Shown here: positions 5,679-6,914 of the stretch, piece by piece
Position numbering within the stretch: the stretch's first letter is position 1
Layout: the number at the start of each line of letters is the position of its first letter
Assembly (NCBI GenBank): GCA_030526455.1
Contig: JAUNCU010000149.1
Span: 1-6,914 of the forward strand
Reading direction: 5' to 3'
Origin: Bacteroidales bacterium
GTDB lineage: Bacteria > Bacteroidota > Bacteroidia > Bacteroidales > Muribaculaceae
DNA: 6,914 bases
Position numbers and translations under genes: made by a program
Notes under the pieces: model-generated
The model's input: the letters and a program-made list of their open reading frames with translations, nothing else
The model's database searches: none
Told to the model about the DNA's origin: nothing

Positions 5679-5875
5679 CGAAAACTCAAAAATCAGGAAG
5701 GACTATAGCGAAAACACCAGGCGACCACCCACCGCCGTCGGAGACGGCTTATTATGGTTAACTCCTTGCAAGCGAGTGAATTGCGTAGCAATTCGCGAGC
5801 GCGGCTTGGAGATAGCGCACCACAAAGCAATGAGCCTCGGAGAGGGTCGGTTATGGTAGTAACCCCAAGTTTTCG
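5679..5875 (+). ncRNA. Candidate structured RNA or dispersed structured repeat
   Basis: The ends pair: CGAAAACT (5679-5686) with AGTTTTCG (5868-5875). Inside are three hairpins: GCCGTC/GACGGC (5734-5739/5743-5748, loop GGA); a compound stem in which CAAGC (5769-5773) pairs with GCTTG (5804-5808) and encloses GAATTGC/GCAATTC (5778-5784/5788-5794, loop GTA); and GGTTA/TAACC (5849-5853/5860-5864). A closing stem with internal hairpins is the layout of a folded RNA. A plus-strand promoter-like box lies just upstream (5651-5658). The strand is inferred from that; inverted repeats fold on either strand. Unproven alternatives are a miniature transposable element or a dispersed intergenic repeat. I do not recognise a named RNA family. 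Confidence 0.4.
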
Positions 5876-5906
5876 AAAGGACTCCACTCTGAAACTCAAC
5901 AAAAAT

Positions 5907-5944
5907 ACAAATCCCTGCTACAGTGACCTGCGGCAGGGATTTGT
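5907..5944 (-). terminator. Rho-independent terminator of the LRR-dockerin gene
   Basis: ACAAATCCCTGC (5907-5918) and GCAGGGATTTGT (5933-5944) form a perfect 12-bp stem with a 14-base loop. On the minus strand it is followed by ATTTTTGTTG (5897-5906). It lies 24 bases after the stop codon at 5969. Confidence 0.92.
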
Positions 5945-5968
5945 GCTACTTGATAAGTATCAGAGTTG

Positions 5969-6914
5969 TTAGTTGCCTAAAATAATATTGATGATTGCGG
6001 TTACGTCGGTCACGTTCACCACGCCGTCGCCATTCACGTCGCACAGCGTTTCGTCAAACGTGCCACCGCCGAGGATGCTGTTGACAAGCGCTGTAACGTC
6101 GCCCACATTTACATTACTGTCGCCATTGATATCACCAGGCTTGTCGTTCACCACATAATCATCCCAGATGTTCTGGAAAGTCTTCCACACATCGCGGGCC
6201 TTGTAATACCTGTCTCTCCCAGCAGGCACATGCAGAATTGCATTGCTGTAACACTTTGAGTGGAACACGTCGTCAGAAATATCAATAGGGTCATTAAACG
6301 CTGCATAGATGTCACGAATATTGCTACTATTGAAAGCACTAGAGCCGATGGAAGTGACTGATTTGGGGATAGTCACTGAGGTGAGGCCGGTGCAGCCGTA
6401 GGCCAGATAGGCAGGAATTGTTTTCACCGCATTGCCTATCACGATTTTTGTGAGTGGGCAGTTTTTAAACCATGGTTCATAAGGTGAAGAAGAACAGCAG
6501 TTCTTGGCGTTGAAAGTAAGCGAAGTGAGGCTAGTGCAGCCAATGAAAGCCTCTGCACCAATGTAAGAGACAGAACTGGGGATGGTCAGCGAAGATAGAC
6601 TAGTACAGCCAGAGAAAGCCTCCGCCTCAATGTCAGTGACTGAGCCCGGGATGGTCACCGAAGTGAGTTTGTTTTGGCCATAGGCTAAATAGGCTGGAAT
6701 TGTTTTCACAGCATCGCCTATCACGATTTTGGTAAGAGGACAGTCTTTGAACCATGCGTAATCAGCATCCGAAGGGCCAGAGCAGTTTGCTGCATTGTAG
6801 GTCACCGAAGTGAGGCCGGTGCAGCCATCGAAAGCCGACCGGCCGATGGAAGTGACGGAGTTCGGGATGGTCACCGAAGTGAGGCCGGAGCAACCCTTGA
6901 AAGCAGACGAGCCG
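5969..6914 (-). CDS. BspA-like LRR_5 surface protein with C-terminal dockerin (5' partial)
   Basis: The last 314 residues of a larger protein; the frame stays open to the window edge (GSSAFKGCSGLTS precedes the first possible GTG at 6874), so the N-terminus and any signal peptide lie outside. Visible residues 1 to about 200 are LRR_5/BspA repeats of the form SVTIPxSVTxIGxxAFxGCTxL, which build a curved surface for binding proteins or glycans. Residues about 204-254 match the usual cap of these proteins (ILHVPAGRDRYYKARDVWKTF). Residues 260-313 are a type-I dockerin-like pair of calcium loops: D261, N263, D265, N267, D272 and D292, N294, D296, N300, D303, each followed by a hydrophobic helix. 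The protein is expected to be exported and surface-attached or secreted. Two 94-95-codon modules are duplicated. A terminator lies 24 bases after the stop. The host-binding role is known for BspA and only inferred here. Confidence 0.9.
   Translation of the reverse strand, partial: GSSAFKGCSGLTSVTIPNSVTSIGRSAFDGCTGLTSVTYNAANCSGPSDADYAWFKDCPLTKIVIGDAVKTIPAYLAYGQNKLTSVTIPGSVTDIEAEAFSGCTSLSSLTIPSSVSYIGAEAFIGCTSLTSLTFNAKNCCSSSPYEPWFKNCPLTKIVIGNAVKTIPAYLAYGCTGLTSVTIPKSVTSIGSSAFNSSNIRDIYAAFNDPIDISDDVFHSKCYSNAILHVPAGRDRYYKARDVWKTFQNIWDDYVVNDKPGDINGDSNVNVGDVTALVNSILGGGTFDETLCDVNGDGVVNVTDVTAIINIILGN
6395..6529 (-). repeat. Intragenic LRR module, copy 2
   Basis: This copy encodes LTSLTFNAKNC...WFKNCPLTKIVIGNAVKT and IPAYLAYG. 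It matches copy 1 (6677-6814) at an offset of 94-95 codons, with one codon indel in the variable stretch before WFK. The identity is high around KIVIG and IPAYLAYG and lower in between. Confidence 0.85.
6677..6814 (-). repeat. Intragenic LRR module, copy 1
   Basis: This copy encodes LTSVTYNAANC...WFKDCPLTKIVIGDAVKT and IPAYLAYG. Together with copy 2 it shows an in-frame duplication of about 282 bases, with ordinary LRR_5 repeats between the two conserved blocks. Confidence 0.85.

Larger units (their letters stand above)
5380..5968. other. Gene-free region with serial inverted repeats
   Basis: No convincing gene. The short open frames here (on both strands within 5650-5972) have no start context, no recognisable domain, and overlap hairpins. 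From left to right it holds the antiporter leader and promoter (to 5470), an A/C-rich unremarkable stretch (5471-5503), then four inverted-repeat structures (5504-5591, 5600-5669, 5679-5875, 5907-5944). The last is the terminator of the LRR gene. Confidence 0.8.

Noticed and set aside
5380..5968. CRISPR array or tRNA gene in the large gene-free region
   Set aside because: The repeats here are inverted or very short (7-8 bases) without regular spacers, and no cloverleaf or T-loop sequence is visible.
5656..5972. Short overlapping open frames on both strands, 67-72 residues
   Set aside because: They coincide with inverted-repeat structures, run into the terminator, and have no recognisable domain or start signal. 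The underlying DNA is better described as a structured element.
6874..6874. GTG at 6874 as the start of the LRR protein
   Set aside because: The frame stays open to the window edge and the upstream residues (SAFKGCSGLTS) continue the LRR repeat, so the gene begins outside the window.
1..6914. Defence system, prophage or integrated mobile island
   Set aside because: No transposase, integrase, nuclease, toxin-antitoxin or phage gene is present; the intact genes are housekeeping, membrane or surface proteins.

Overview
The window looks like chromosomal DNA from a gut-type member of the order Bacteroidales, with a Muribaculaceae- or Prevotella-like organism as the best guess. The sequence evidence is: promoter -7 boxes of the Bacteroidetes form TAnnTTTG (TAACTTTG twice), no clear Shine-Dalgarno sequences before the starts, a BspA-like LRR_5 surface protein, and small conserved proteins typical of this group. 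Genus assignment is inference.

All seven protein genes are on the minus strand. In transcription order from the right edge they are: the 3' part of a BspA-like leucine-rich-repeat protein ending in a dockerin-type calcium-binding module (its 5' end lies beyond base 6914), closed by a good terminator at 5907-5944; a 590-base gene-free region (5380-5968); an NhaC-family sodium/proton antiporter with its own promoter; a 111-residue helical protein of unknown function; a short PlsC-family acyltransferase; a YafV-type omega-amidase; a 309-residue protein with two membrane segments and an unknown cytoplasmic domain; and a 138-residue secreted alanine-rich protein with its own promoter and a strong terminator at 149-184.

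The four genes from 3642 down to 719 are separated by 81-126 bases, and I see no convincing promoter between them. They may share the promoter near 3695-3702, but their functions do not form an obvious pathway: lipid acylation, amide salvage and membrane proteins of unknown role. The window therefore reads mostly as ordinary housekeeping or accessory chromosome.

The most unusual stretch is 5504-5944, which packs four inverted-repeat structures in a row. The second carries TAnnTTTG boxes pointing outward on both strands, within a symmetric palindrome. The third is a roughly 200-base segment whose ends can pair and which contains three internal hairpins, so it is a candidate structured RNA or dispersed repeat. 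Other non-coding oddities are a 60-base imperfect palindrome (3212-3271), a CT microsatellite touching a stop codon next to a hairpin and G-tracts (2542-2620), and a REP-like GC-rich hairpin (46-65).
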